Shown here in pieces: positions 23,108 through 31,816 of a DNA stretch of 64,000 nt. Source of the DNA: a virus; IMG/VR virus record IMGVR_UViG_3300046794_000505, positions 1-64,000 of that record. One strand, 5' to 3'. The translations under genes were made by a program, and so were the position numbers. Within the stretch, counting starts at the first letter, position 1; each line of letters begins with the position of its first letter. Under the pieces are notes generated by a model. The model was given only the letters and a program-made list of their open reading frames with translations. It did not search any database and was not told where the DNA came from.

Positions 23108-23412
23108 ACCATCAATTCAAGTCAGGCGACATGGCGATGATCATCGGCGCCAACTCGCTCACGCAGAACATCGGCAAGCAGTGCGAGTTGCGCGAGTACG
23201 TGACCAAGGGCGATCGCTACATTGCACCGAATGGCGTGGTCTACCAGCATGAGGATGTTCCGTGCTGGACGCTGGTAGGTGATGGCCTGGTGGCGGTCGT
23301 CGAGGATGAGGTCATTGACCTTGGCTTTGGCATTCACGAGCCGCGCCACCTGATGCCGTTGCCACCTGATCGCGCGCCCGAGAAGAATCGCGCCAAGGAG
23401 CTGACATCATGA
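23104..23412 (+). CDS. Hypothetical protein, tandem paralogue 2
   Basis: 102 residues. Shares HQFKSGDMAMI, CWTLVGDGL and LMPLPPDRAPEKNRAKELT with the gene before it. Coupled by ATGA overlaps. Confidence 0.72.
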   Translation: MNHQFKSGDMAMIIGANSLTQNIGKQCELREYVTKGDRYIAPNGVVYQHEDVPCWTLVGDGLVAVVEDEVIDLGFGIHEPRHLMPLPPDRAPEKNRAKELTS

Positions 23413-23720
23413 AATTCGAAGAGGCTGAAAACCATGCTAGCTCAATGATCCGCACGCTCGGCGCTGGCTGGGTGATGGACCTGAAGGATGCGCTCGGCTG
23501 GCGGTGCCAGGTGAAGAACGGACCGTGCACCGTGACGTTCAACGAGAACTCCCGCGACTACCAGGCCTTCATCCAGGTAGGCCCGACGTTCAACGCCTAC
23601 AGCACTGGCCCGGTGACCGCGCTGGATGTTGCCGTGGGGAAACTGGACATCTACCTCAATCGAATCACGGCAGAGCGCGAGGCGATCGCCAAGATTGTCG
23701 CGGGCAAGGAGAAGAGCTGA
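23409..23720 (+). CDS. Hypothetical protein
   Basis: 103 residues, alpha/beta, with CTVTFNENSRDYQAFIQVG. No family recognised. Overlaps the next gene by TGATG. Confidence 0.68.
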   Translation: MKFEEAENHASSMIRTLGAGWVMDLKDALGWRCQVKNGPCTVTFNENSRDYQAFIQVGPTFNAYSTGPVTALDVAVGKLDIYLNRITAEREAIAKIVAGKEKS

Positions 23721-24196
23721 TGTCGGCCTGCCAGATCGATGGAAAGCAGTGCACGGCGTGCTGTCGGACGATCACGCTGCCGCATTCACGTCGCAAGCTG
23801 ATGGGTATGGTTGGCAAAAAACCACACCTGCGCATTCACGGTGGCGATATCGGTTTTGTCTTGGCCAACTGGAAACCGATCAAGCGGCGCATTGCCAAGA
23901 AGAAGAACCCGCACCAGGTGCTCAACTACGACCGGAGCAAAACCGGCCAGAAGTGGCGTTCGAACTACTGGCAGTGCACCAAGGTGACCGACGCTGGCTG
24001 TTCGGTCTATGACAGCCGGCCACGCGTATGCAGCGACTTTCCCCTGTACGGTCACAACTATGACGACCTGGCGAAGATCTTTGCCGAGCGCAAGGTCGTA
24101 CCCGAATACCACCCACTGTGCACGGAGTACCCGCGCATCCCTGTCACCGATATCACCCCACCCGCCGGGCCCAGCCTGGCAAAGGAGATTCAATGA
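23720..24196 (+). CDS. YkgJ-like Zn/Fe-cluster-binding protein
   Basis: 158 residues. CTACCR near the start and CSVYDSRPRVCSDFP later form the CxxCC ... C...RPxxC..FP pattern of the YkgJ zinc- or iron-chelating family. Start at 23720 follows the preceding stop (TGATG). Biochemical role unknown. Confidence 0.82.
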   Translation: MSACQIDGKQCTACCRTITLPHSRRKLMGMVGKKPHLRIHGGDIGFVLANWKPIKRRIAKKKNPHQVLNYDRSKTGQKWRSNYWQCTKVTDAGCSVYDSRPRVCSDFPLYGHNYDDLAKIFAERKVVPEYHPLCTEYPRIPVTDITPPAGPSLAKEIQ

Positions 24197-24564
24197 GCGA
24201 CGATCCGAAAGACCCTCAGAGCATCGATCCATCCGAAGTCGGCGACCTGTCGAGCGTGATTGGCAACCTGATGGACCCGATCTCTGTCCCTGAGATGGGC
24301 ATTCCCGTCGACGGGACGCAGAAGAAGACCTACCCCGACAGCACCAACGTGTTCTGTGTGGAATACACGTTCCCGACGCGCGAGCTGCTGGTCGAGTTCG
24401 CCAATGGCGGTGTCTACCGCTACAGCGATGTGCCGGTGGAGATCTGGCGCGGTTTCCAGCGGGCCGACAGTGCTGGGAAGTTCCTGGCTGCTGAAGTCCG
24501 CGGCAAGTTCAAGTCAGCAAAGGTAGAGCTCGCGCCATCCACCACCGACTTCCCCGAGCTCTAA
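24193..24564 (+). CDS. KTSC-domain protein
   Basis: 123 residues; acidic N-terminal 50, then a KTSC domain: VEYTFPTRELLVEFANGGVY, YSDVPVEIWRGFQRADSAG, KFLAAEVRGKFKSAKV. KTSC domains occur in phage and bacterial proteins, often beside RNA- or lysyl-tRNA-synthetase-like contexts; function not known here. AAGGAG precedes the ATG at 24193. Confidence 0.8.
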   Translation: MSDDPKDPQSIDPSEVGDLSSVIGNLMDPISVPEMGIPVDGTQKKTYPDSTNVFCVEYTFPTRELLVEFANGGVYRYSDVPVEIWRGFQRADSAGKFLAAEVRGKFKSAKVELAPSTTDFPEL

Positions 24565-24570
24565 CCCCAC

Positions 24571-24578
24571 GTCGTGAC
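24571..24578 (+). promoter_or_regulatory. GTCGTGAC motif ahead of plus-strand structural genes
   Basis: GTCGTGACCCCATGG, nearly identical over 15 bases to the motif upstream of the MuF gene, 38 bp before the gene at 24616. Confidence 0.5.
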
Positions 24579-24615
24579 CCCATGGTGACCCTAAATCACC
24601 CATAGAGTCGCCACC

Positions 24616-24933
24616 ATGAACGAAACATTCACCACCAGCCCAACCAGCGGGCGACTCAATTACTCGGGGTCGTTCGCGGTTGGCACTTCGGTTGCAGTCA
24701 TCATTCCGAAATCAGCCGGTCGGCAGATTGGCATTTCCCTGCTGCCAACGGGCACCGCGCGCGTCGAATACACCCTCTCTCCTGAGTCCTTCATCGCCGC
24801 CGGCACGGCCACCTGGCAACCATGGGCAAAGGGCGATGTAGCTTCTTATGCCGATGACGTCATGCTGATCCCCGCGACCGCCGTCCGGTGCGTGGTGACC
24901 TCTGCCGCAGCCACGCTGCAGATGGTGCTCTGA
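24616..24933 (+). CDS. Putative structural/decoration protein
   Basis: 105 residues, all-beta, Ser/Thr/Ala-rich (GRLNYSGSFAVGTSVAVIIP, TARVEYTLSPESFIAAGTATW). The composition fits small capsid-decoration or tail-associated proteins. It and the next gene have their own GTCGTGAC element, suggesting late expression apart from the block in front. Coupled to the next gene by TGATG. Confidence 0.65.
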   Translation: MNETFTTSPTSGRLNYSGSFAVGTSVAVIIPKSAGRQIGISLLPTGTARVEYTLSPESFIAAGTATWQPWAKGDVASYADDVMLIPATAVRCVVTSAAATLQMVL

Positions 24934-25514
24934 TGAGTATCTGGGGCAGCGATCAGGGCGGGGCAGTTCCGGCCAACACGGACGCACTCAGCGAGGGGGC
25001 GACCAACAAATACTTCACCGCAGCACGAGCGATTGCGGCCGCCTTGACCGGGTTGAACCTGGTGACGTCCGGGGCTATCACGGCAGCGGACACGATCCTG
25101 TCCGCGCTTGGCAAGGTTCAGGTGCAGATCACCGGGCTGCTGAACACCAAGGCAAATCTGGCGAGCCCGACCTTCACTGGCACCGTATCGGGCATCACCG
25201 CGTCGATGATCGGCCTGACCGACACCAATTACGGCTACTCGGCGCCGACGACAGGCCAGACCATCCAGCTCGCGAACGGGATCAACGACTACACCGTGAA
25301 TCCGGCCGGCACTATCGCGGCGCTCACGGTGAACCTGCCGACGACGCCGGTGGACGGGCAAACCATCACCTTGTCATCCACTCAAGTCGTCACGGTGTTC
25401 ACGCTCACCGCACCATCCGGCACCCTGTTCAATGCGCCGGCCGCCATGGCAACCGGCCAAACGATCGAGTACAAGTACCTCGCCACCCAGGGCTTCTGGA
25501 TCCGCAAGCGGTAA
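24933..25514 (+). CDS. Tail-fibre-like structural protein
   Basis: 193 residues from ATG at 24933. Residues 17-45 (LSEGATNKYFTAARAIAAAL) match the TEGATNLYFSGSRVLAAFL motif of the tail spike, and the remainder (LASPTFTGTVSGITASMIGL, PTTPVDGQTITLSS) is typical fibre-like beta sequence. Probably a minor fibre or capsid-surface protein. Ends one base from the end of the convergent terminase gene. Confidence 0.72.
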   Translation: MSIWGSDQGGAVPANTDALSEGATNKYFTAARAIAAALTGLNLVTSGAITAADTILSALGKVQVQITGLLNTKANLASPTFTGTVSGITASMIGLTDTNYGYSAPTTGQTIQLANGINDYTVNPAGTIAALTVNLPTTPVDGQTITLSSTQVVTVFTLTAPSGTLFNAPAAMATGQTIEYKYLATQGFWIRKR

Positions 25515-27572
25515 CTACACCTCTCCGTCGTCGTACTCCCGCACCGCGAACATGTCGCACCCTGGATCCTTCTTCTGAACGATGAAGTTTCTCAGGGTGC
25601 AGCGGCCTGTGTCTGGATCGAACGCCGAACACCGTCCACACACACCCTGCGGTAGCGGATCGACCATCGCCACCACATGCGCTGGCAAGCCTGGCATTGC
25701 TTCCACGATTGCCTCCTGACCTGGGGTCTGGGTTTTCTCTTGGGGTAGGATGAACGTTGAGGTTCCGTGCGCACGCGACCAAGCCACATCGCACAGCTGG
25801 TTGGCATAGCTGAAGTGGGGGTCAATGCCGACCTTCTGCACCTTGCGCTTGTACTGGTTGGTCTCTTCGTCCTTTTCGGCGACCAGCGCCGTCTTGGTGA
25901 AGTGATGGAACGCGCGACGCGCAGGTGACGCCGTGATGATGCCTTCCTTGTCGCGGATGTCGTCCTGCACGATCTGGTCAGGATCCGGCCATAGGCAGGT
26001 TGGCGGATCCGAGGTGAATCGCGCCAGGGAGATCTGCATGGTGCGGAACTGATCGGCCTTCACCGTCCAGCGGCTGCGCATTTCGTCATCGGTGCGACGA
26101 TCAGAGGCGTCCACCTTGCCGCGGTCGTGCCATTCGATCAACTCGCCATTTGTCAGAGCTCCGAAGCCGTCACAGATGAACACGCGGCCAGGGTGACGCT
26201 TGGCGAAGGCGTGGGCCTCGTTGAAGTTCGGGTTGCCCTCCACCACGCAGCAGGCGACCCCATAATGGTTCATCAGCTCCGAGCAGCGACCGAACGGATC
26301 CTCACTGTAGATTTCCTCGATATGGACCACCGCCTGGCTGCCATCCTCCAGGCGCTTCTTGATGATCATGGCGTTGAACTGACCCATCTGGTCAATCCCG
26401 GCGAATGTGCCCTTCCCTCCCTTCTCCCACTTCAGCCCACGCTCAACCCCGTAGCGAACGCAGCGGTTCATATGCTCGAGCGTCACCGGGATCTGATCCG
26501 GGTTCAGGTACGGCTTCCCCAGCACCCGGTTGTAGAAGTTCTTCTTGTCGGTCGAGATCTGCCACTTGTACATGATCTCGCCCGGAGTGATCGTCGGCGA
26601 GAGCATCTGCGGGAAGTGGGCCGACAGGATCAGGGCCTTGCTCGGATCGCCGGCGATCCACTCACCGTCTTGCGGATCATCGATCCAGTGACCGGATTCG
26701 CAGACGTAACGGTACAGGCCGGGGATGCCTGTCAGGGAATCCACTGCATAAGGATCCCACTGGATGCACGCCGGGAAATAGTCGTCGAGCGGTTTCATGG
26801 CATCGCAGGTCGGACATCGCGTATGGAACGCGTGCCGGCTGCCCAGCAGGTACATCGCGTGGATGTCCGATTCTGGCCAGTTGGCTGTCGAGCCCATCAG
26901 CACATAACGGTACTGTGAGGCCGACACCCGCTCCATGGTTTTCTCGATCTGGGCCGAGGTCATCTCCTGGACCTCGTCGAAGTTCAAAAAGTCCATCGGG
27001 ACGGATTCTGTTGTGGCGCGGCCGGACGTCCAGGCGAACAGGTACAGCGCATCGCCGATCTGACGGACCGAGACGTTGCCCTCGCCGCTCTTGCGCCCGT
27101 TGCCGTCCATGGCCTCCATGGTCATGCGTTTGTGCGCCTCGGGCACAGTGCGCACGATCGGCATGAAACGGACGCTGGATTTGATCTGCGCCAAGCGCTG
27201 GTCGGGCAGGAACATCCCAATGGTGCACGGCTGGAATTTCAGACCGAGGTAGATCGAGGCGAGGATTTCCATGATGGTGAACCCCACCTGGGCACACTTC
27301 ATCAGTACCAGCTGGCGCCGGTAGCACTCTTTCATGGTCGAGGGGATTTGATCATATAGCCAGGCCATCGCTGGGCGGTCATGGAGCGTGAACGGTTTCC
27401 CGTCGACCTTCAGGCCTTTGCGCCCAAGATCCTCGCACCACTCACGGAACGTGACATCGTCCTCGACAGCCTTGTCCTCAAGCTTGAACCCAGTCTTCTG
27501 CTCGAGCCGGGCCAGCATGTCGGTGAGCCCACCGCGATAATCGATTTTCCCCGTTCCGCTGCCGTATGCCAC
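25515..27572 (-). CDS. Terminase large subunit (GpA family)
   Basis: 685 residues. The motor and nuclease that package DNA into the prohead. Visible: the atypical Walker A region KCAQVGFT, the segment FLPDQRLAQIKSSVRF, Walker B MDFLNFDEVQEM, coupling GSTANWPESDIH, a Cys pair CPTCDAMKPL, and a nuclease half with FAGIDQMGQF and CCVVEGNPNFNEAH. Ends with a Cys-containing tail (CGRCSAFDPDTGRC). Starts with GTG at 27572, preceded by GGCGGA. Portal lies downstream on the same strand but 8 kb away, separated by plus-strand genes. Confidence 0.93.
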   Translation of the reverse strand: MAYGSGTGKIDYRGGLTDMLARLEQKTGFKLEDKAVEDDVTFREWCEDLGRKGLKVDGKPFTLHDRPAMAWLYDQIPSTMKECYRRQLVLMKCAQVGFTIMEILASIYLGLKFQPCTIGMFLPDQRLAQIKSSVRFMPIVRTVPEAHKRMTMEAMDGNGRKSGEGNVSVRQIGDALYLFAWTSGRATTESVPMDFLNFDEVQEMTSAQIEKTMERVSASQYRYVLMGSTANWPESDIHAMYLLGSRHAFHTRCPTCDAMKPLDDYFPACIQWDPYAVDSLTGIPGLYRYVCESGHWIDDPQDGEWIAGDPSKALILSAHFPQMLSPTITPGEIMYKWQISTDKKNFYNRVLGKPYLNPDQIPVTLEHMNRCVRYGVERGLKWEKGGKGTFAGIDQMGQFNAMIIKKRLEDGSQAVVHIEEIYSEDPFGRCSELMNHYGVACCVVEGNPNFNEAHAFAKRHPGRVFICDGFGALTNGELIEWHDRGKVDASDRRTDDEMRSRWTVKADQFRTMQISLARFTSDPPTCLWPDPDQIVQDDIRDKEGIITASPARRAFHHFTKTALVAEKDEETNQYKRKVQKVGIDPHFSYANQLCDVAWSRAHGTSTFILPQEKTQTPGQEAIVEAMPGLPAHVVAMVDPLPQGVCGRCSAFDPDTGRCTLRNFIVQKKDPGCDMFAVREYDDGEV

Positions 27573-27606
27573 TAGATCCGCCTTCCGTGAAGTTTCGCCG
27601 ATTGTA

Positions 27607-27819
27607 TCAGTGAACCACCTCAGCCACGAACCAGTCGATGCGGATGTTTTCAGGTTTCAGAGGGCGGCCGCAGGATGAGCAGACATCGCACTGCGAATAC
27701 TGCCCGTGGATGTCGTAGGCCTTGTCGAAGTAGATGTGCTTTTCGAGGCTGAGGTCATCACCGTAATGAAACGCCACCCGGCCGCATCCGGCCATGTCCA
27801 GCAGTGAATAGAGGGCCAT
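27607..27819 (-). CDS. Small zinc-binding protein
   Basis: 70 residues with CDVCSSCGRPLKP near the C-terminus and another Cys early. Just upstream of terminase. Function unknown. Confidence 0.65.
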   Translation of the reverse strand: MALYSLLDMAGCGRVAFHYGDDLSLEKHIYFDKAYDIHGQYSQCDVCSSCGRPLKPENIRIDWFVAEVVH

Positions 27820-27858
27820 GGCCGTTCTCCGGTGATGCGCCTGATTTGGCGCAGGTGT

Positions 27859-28173
27859 TTATTCGCCGTTGTGCAGGCGACTTTTCAGCTCGTAGCCCAT
27901 CAGCGGCCATAACTCTTGGGTAGCATTTTCGATGGCAATCTTCTCGCCAATCTCGGCATTGTCGTTCGCCGAGGACGCGCTGGCGGATGGTCGTCCGGTG
28001 ACAGCAAAGCCGTTCTGCGTAGTCAGCACTGCCCAGCGCAATACCTGCCCAGACGGGGACACGTGCTTGACGATTTCGATGTGAGCAATGTTCGCCTTCA
28101 GAGTTTCCAGGGTGATACGTGGCGCCGTAAGACCCTTGGCTTGGATTTCGTTTTCGATTTCTTTGTCGCTCAT
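27859..28173 (-). CDS. Phage gp49/gp66-like protein
   Basis: 104 residues. TAPRITLETLKANI, then WAVLTTQNGFAVTG, EIGEKIAIENATQELWPLMGY fits the Phage_gp49_66 family of small conserved proteins. Role unknown. Confidence 0.82.
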   Translation of the reverse strand: MSDKEIENEIQAKGLTAPRITLETLKANIAHIEIVKHVSPSGQVLRWAVLTTQNGFAVTGRPSASASSANDNAEIGEKIAIENATQELWPLMGYELKSRLHNGE

Positions 28174-28213
28174 GAGAACATTCTCGAATAGGTCGCCATC
28201 CGTGGCGATGGGG

Positions 28214-28963
28214 TCAAGGGTATTGAGGTGTTGGCACTTCTGCGGGGACTTCGGGTGCGACGGCTTCGGTTACCGGCGGTGCTGGTTGATCAGTTGGCGC
28301 AACGGTATCGACAGGCGCCGGTGCTGGCACTTCCGGTTCCGGTGCCGGACTCACATCAGCCGGCAACGACAGGGCTTCAACAACTGTCCATGGAGCAGCC
28401 ATTTCTGGAACCAGGACTGGCGCCGGCTCAGTTGGCGATACAGCTTCCGCCAGAACCGGTGCAGGGGCCGGCTCATCAGTAGGCGATGTACCGTCGAGAG
28501 CCGCTGGTACAGTTTCGGCTACGGTCGGTACACCGATAACCGCCGAAGCAACCGGTTCTGGAACAGCCTCCGGAACCTCGACGGCAGCCGCAGGAACTTG
28601 AACGCCACCGACCGGGGCATCAGCAGGATTCTGGGCGGCTGTCGGAATAGGCGAATGCGGCACCCAGTTTTCGGCGAAGGCCGTGCGCACATGGTCGATT
28701 ACTTCTGCCGCCAACAAATTGCCCATGCCGCTGTACGCCAGGAAGTGCTGAAAATCTTCTTCCATGGTATGGAACAGCGTGGCCGGCGCAGGGTCTGCAG
28801 CCTTGACTGGATCCGCCAGCAATCCGGTAGCTACTTCGGTCAGGCGGCAGATCAAGCCTTCGATCGATTTATGGGCGGCGGATGCCCACGCGATGCCCTC
28901 AAGCGAACTGGCAAGATTTGAAAGTGCATGAACCGTCTGCATTGCTTTGTCATGTTGTGACAT
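28214..28963 (-). CDS. Hypothetical protein with Pro/Ala-rich tail
   Basis: 249 residues from ATG at 28963 (GAGGAA upstream). The first 110 residues are helical (LSNLASSLEGIAWASAAHKS); the rest is a long Pro/Ala/Val/Glu-rich low-complexity tail with repeated APAPV and EVP units. Likely a disordered linker or surface protein. Function unknown. Confidence 0.7.
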   Translation of the reverse strand: MSQHDKAMQTVHALSNLASSLEGIAWASAAHKSIEGLICRLTEVATGLLADPVKAADPAPATLFHTMEEDFQHFLAYSGMGNLLAAEVIDHVRTAFAENWVPHSPIPTAAQNPADAPVGGVQVPAAAVEVPEAVPEPVASAVIGVPTVAETVPAALDGTSPTDEPAPAPVLAEAVSPTEPAPVLVPEMAAPWTVVEALSLPADVSPAPEPEVPAPAPVDTVAPTDQPAPPVTEAVAPEVPAEVPTPQYP

Positions 28964-29008
28964 CTGGTATTTCCTCAAATGAGTTACGCCGTCCTTGGCG
29001 CGGAATGG

Positions 29009-29302
29009 TCAGATCTGGAGGCGATGCAGGGCATTCGAAAGGCGCCCAATGTTATGGCCGTTTCTATCCAGCAGTTCGCTGAGGGAGATAGCCAATGGTG
29101 ACGATGGACCACAAGCTTTCAATCCTGCCGCTTCCCCGGCTGCTGGAGACTCGGGAGCAAGAACAGTTGCCAGTCGGTCGAGAATAGCTTGCACCCGATC
29201 GCTCAAATCATCTGCCTGGCGCTCAAGACGAGCCAAATAGTCTGGGACTTCCGCAGCCTTCTGATCAGCATCATGTGATGCGGCCTTCAAATTTCCACTC
29301 AT
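29009..29302 (-). CDS. Small helical protein
   Basis: 97 residues, predicted coiled coil (YLARLERQADDLSDRVQAIL) and a C-terminal helix. Precedes the Pro/Ala-rich protein gene. Function unknown. Confidence 0.66.
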   Translation of the reverse strand: MSGNLKAASHDADQKAAEVPDYLARLERQADDLSDRVQAILDRLATVLAPESPAAGEAAGLKACGPSSPLAISLSELLDRNGHNIGRLSNALHRLQI

Positions 29303-29350
29303 CAGTATTACCCCTGTTATATGCGCGAGAGTGCGCGGTGCTGCGTGTAT

Positions 29351-29725
29351 TTACCAGAGATCTTCGGAGAAGAGCTCGCGTGGATGCGATGGCTGGATAT
29401 CACGCTCCACAGCAAGTTCTCGCGCTTCGGCCCGATTCAGGAACCGGCCATTCTTGGTCAGGAAACCATGTACCGCACCCGCCTTGAACCCGGATTCATT
29501 GGACTCCCATTTCGCAGAAATCACGTTATGGTGTCGACATGGCTTTGCGCACCAATGGATGATTCCACCTTCGAGGATGGCGGCCGCCATGATCTCGTCA
29601 GCGCCCTCGTTTCGTTTCGCGTTTCGTCTCTCGACCCCGTCCCAGTGCTTCATGGTCTGAAGGACTGGACCTTGGGTATAAGCAGGTGTCGGAGCGTTGG
29701 CAAGTGCAGCATTCAAAGCGGTCAT
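29351..29725 (-). CDS. Hypothetical protein
   Basis: 124 residues from ATG at 29725 with AAGGAA upstream; the open frame reaches 29836, where an ATGA overlap with the preceding gene is an alternative start. Contains GIIHWCAKPCRHHNVISAKW, with Cys and His that could bind metal. Function unknown. Confidence 0.65.
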   Translation of the reverse strand: MTALNAALANAPTPAYTQGPVLQTMKHWDGVERRNAKRNEGADEIMAAAILEGGIIHWCAKPCRHHNVISAKWESNESGFKAGAVHGFLTKNGRFLNRAEARELAVERDIQPSHPRELFSEDLW

Positions 29726-29832
29726 GGCGTGTTCCTTCAGCGACCGAAACGGTGGACGTAGACGTAAGCGAACCAGGCAGATGCGAGCAGCATATTGACG
29801 ACCTCGAAGGGTGTTGCGCCAGTGAGGTCTGA

Positions 29833-30240
29833 TCATTGAGTCACGAGTGAGGTGGGGATCAACATCTCGCCATCTGAGTCCATAGACATCTTGGCGAGGA
29901 CGATGCAGCGGGAGGCGGCGACCATGTGGTCTTGGCCGTCCATTGGGTAGTAGCGGCCGGGGATGCCTGGCTTGGCCACAACAGGTCCTGACTTACCAGC
30001 CGCATCCTTGGTGCCCAGTGTTGCGAAGTTCATTCGCCATTTCAGAATAAGCGGGCCGATATGATTCCAATCGGAAGAGGGGGAGAATCGGCGAAGATCG
30101 CCGATGCCGGTCCCTATCAGGATCATGTCCGTCTGGCAGGCTTCGGCGGTAAGAGGAAGCTCCAGCGCTCTTGCCACAGCCCAGTCGAGCGCTATGCCCG
30201 TGAGCCGTGATATTTTTACAGCGACCATTTCAGCCGACAT
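29833..30240 (-). CDS. DUF2591/NinX-like protein
   Basis: 135 residues. ISRLTGIALDWAVARALEL, FSPSSDWNHIGPLILKW and MVAASRCIVLAKM are the same landmarks as in the 22144-22518 protein. Function unknown; two copies in one phage on opposite strands is notable. Confidence 0.82.
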   Translation of the reverse strand: MSAEMVAVKISRLTGIALDWAVARALELPLTAEACQTDMILIGTGIGDLRRFSPSSDWNHIGPLILKWRMNFATLGTKDAAGKSGPVVAKPGIPGRYYPMDGQDHMVAASRCIVLAKMSMDSDGEMLIPTSLVTQ

Positions 30241-30458
30241 CAGTTTCCCTCCACATCCTCGGTGAAAAATTCAGGGGATAGATCATTCAGACCCAACCCA
30301 TTGCCACAGGTCTCGCAGACAATCGGGTCGTAATCCGAGACCTGCGATCCATCCAAGTGGCGGCATGGTTCTGCAATGACGGGATCTGTCAGTTGCGGCT
30401 GACTCGTTCGTTTGAAACAAGGTCCACCGCATCCGTTTACGTGCATCAGCGTCCACAT
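30240..30458 (-). CDS. Small cysteine-rich protein
   Basis: 72 residues from ATG at 30458, overlapping the previous stop. HVNGCGGPCF at the start and CETCGNGL later suggest a zinc site. Confidence 0.65.
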   Translation of the reverse strand: MWTLMHVNGCGGPCFKRTSQPQLTDPVIAEPCRHLDGSQVSDYDPIVCETCGNGLGLNDLSPEFFTEDVEGN

Positions 30459-30670
30459 TATGCCTTGCTCCACTCGTCTGCGGTTGCGCGCGCCCAGCAT
30501 TCGGCCGTCACGATAATGAAGTTCCTGGTTCCGGTCATGACCTTGTGCATCTCGCCGTCAAACTCGATATAGGTGTCGTTTTTACGGTGCTCGGGATGCC
30601 GATCAATCGTATCCAGCAACTTGCCAGGCTTGCCGTCGGCGCGGCGTTCGTGAATGTCGTATTGGCTCAT
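30458..30670 (-). CDS. Small hypothetical protein
   Basis: 70 residues from ATG at 30670 with AAGGAGC upstream; beta-rich (HRKNDTYIEFDGEMHKVMTG). Function unknown. Confidence 0.65.
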   Translation of the reverse strand: MSQYDIHERRADGKPGKLLDTIDRHPEHRKNDTYIEFDGEMHKVMTGTRNFIIVTAECWARATADEWSKA

Positions 30671-30954
30671 GTTTTGCTCCTTTTTTCCGCAGGTAACCAC
30701 GTTGAAGCCATGTCGGTCGGTCCATGGTCAGTTGGACTCGACGACTGAGAATCAGCACAAACCGGCCTCTGCCCCGGATACGGAACCGGTGCCTTGGCGA
30801 ACAGTTCGCCGAACGCATTGAAGTCTTCGCAGCGGGCATCGCGCCAGATTGTTTCGCCCTCGTCGCGATACCTAAAATCTAACACTTCGGCCTGCAACAC
30901 GAGCTGCCCGAACCAGCCGACGCGGTAGCGGGTGCGTCCGGTTAGATTGCTCAT
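30667..30954 (-). CDS. Small hypothetical protein
   Basis: 95 residues; the ATG at 30954 overlaps the preceding stop and has GGAG eight bases upstream. Contains YRVGWFGQLVLQAEV and TIWRDARCED. Function unknown. Confidence 0.68.
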   Translation of the reverse strand: MSNLTGRTRYRVGWFGQLVLQAEVLDFRYRDEGETIWRDARCEDFNAFGELFAKAPVPYPGQRPVCADSQSSSPTDHGPTDMASTWLPAEKRSKT

Positions 30955-31307
30955 TGCCATTTCTCCAATCGTTCAGCCCAATCTGGCAGGTCAACAGTCT
31001 GACCGGCCAAGGCGTGAGTGCAGTCGCTCAGGAACTGGATGCGGCCGTCAGTGACGAACGAATGACAGATGGTTGGCGGATCACCCGGCTCATCGATAAA
31101 CGTCGGATCGACAGCGGAACCGTGTTTGACCAGAACGCTAGGAGTGAAACTCGGCGCGTCGACATTATTGTTCCAACCCCAACGCGGGCCAACTCCGGCA
31201 CCGATCATGACGGTATGAGGCAAGTTGCACCCAGGACAAAAGAAAGTGATGTGCCCGTCATGGGCTGACGCCAGAACACGGGATACGGCTACGAAGGCAC
31301 TCACCAA
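30951..31307 (-). CDS. DUF6527-like protein
   Basis: 118 residues. FFCPGCNLPHTVMIG, WNNNVDAPSFTPSVLV, CHSFVTDGRIQFLSDCTHAL and QTVDLPDW follow the DUF6527 pattern, with Cys/His residues that probably bind zinc. Function unknown; overlaps neighbours on both sides. Confidence 0.78.
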   Translation of the reverse strand: MVSAFVAVSRVLASAHDGHITFFCPGCNLPHTVMIGAGVGPRWGWNNNVDAPSFTPSVLVKHGSAVDPTFIDEPGDPPTICHSFVTDGRIQFLSDCTHALAGQTVDLPDWAERLEKWQ

Positions 31308-31489
31308 ACCACCTCCACGCCATCAGGCAGATGATGAGGTTGCGGGATCAATCGCGACCGGTTCAGATAATCCAGAATCTGACGCATCGTATCGCGCTTG
31401 ATACCTGGAAACCTGGCCAAGATGTCATCAAGTGACCAGTCGGCGAAATCCTGAAGTGCCCTGGCCTCGAGGACCTGCTCATCGGTCAT
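31301..31489 (-). CDS. Small helix-turn-helix-like protein
   Basis: 62 residues from the ATG at 31489, which has a very strong AAGGAGGTG site upstream; a longer form from 31540 is possible and overlaps the previous stop. Residues 18-45 (DWSLDDILARFPGIKRDTMRQI) look like a helix-turn-helix. Possibly a small DNA-binding regulator. Confidence 0.6.
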   Translation of the reverse strand: MTDEQVLEARALQDFADWSLDDILARFPGIKRDTMRQILDYLNRSRLIPQPHHLPDGVEVVW

Positions 31490-31536
31490 GATGGGAGCAC
31501 CTCCTTTCCCGGTCATGGTGTGTCGTGCGCTTTGTT

Positions 31537-31650
31537 TCATTTCGCCACCTGCTCATGCCGTATCGCGCACGAACCACCACGCGCCTCATCGTTCAGCTGC
31601 ATGACGCCGAGGAGCAGCATCCCCGCGATTAAAATCGTCCACCAGTTCAT
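31537..31650 (-). CDS. 37-residue membrane peptide
   Basis: MNWWTILIAGMLLLGVMQLN gives one hydrophobic span followed by a polar tail. AAGGAGC lies upstream and the start overlaps the stop of the previous small membrane gene (CTGATG). Function unknown. Confidence 0.55.
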   Translation of the reverse strand: MNWWTILIAGMLLLGVMQLNDEARGGSCAIRHEQVAK

Positions 31651-31814
31651 CAGCGTTGCTCCTTGTTGTTTTTGTGAAAGCAGATGTCGAGGCCGAGCAG
31701 GAAGACGCCCAAGCCGACGGTGATCCCGAGGCCGACATGCATGAGGCCGAATGCGAGGCCGGCGCCAACGGCGGGGATAACGGCGAACAGTAGGCCGGCG
31801 AAAAAGTCGTTCAT
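31650..31814 (-). CDS. 54-residue membrane protein
   Basis: Two hydrophobic segments (FFAGLLFAVIPAVGAGLAFG and GLGITVGLGVFLLGLDI) with a short polar tail; likely an inner-membrane hairpin. Coupled to the next membrane peptide by overlapping stop and start. The pair could be lysis-related or act in superinfection control, but nothing identifies them. Confidence 0.58.
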   Translation of the reverse strand: MNDFFAGLLFAVIPAVGAGLAFGLMHVGLGITVGLGVFLLGLDICFHKNNKEQR

Positions 31815-31816
31815 GG

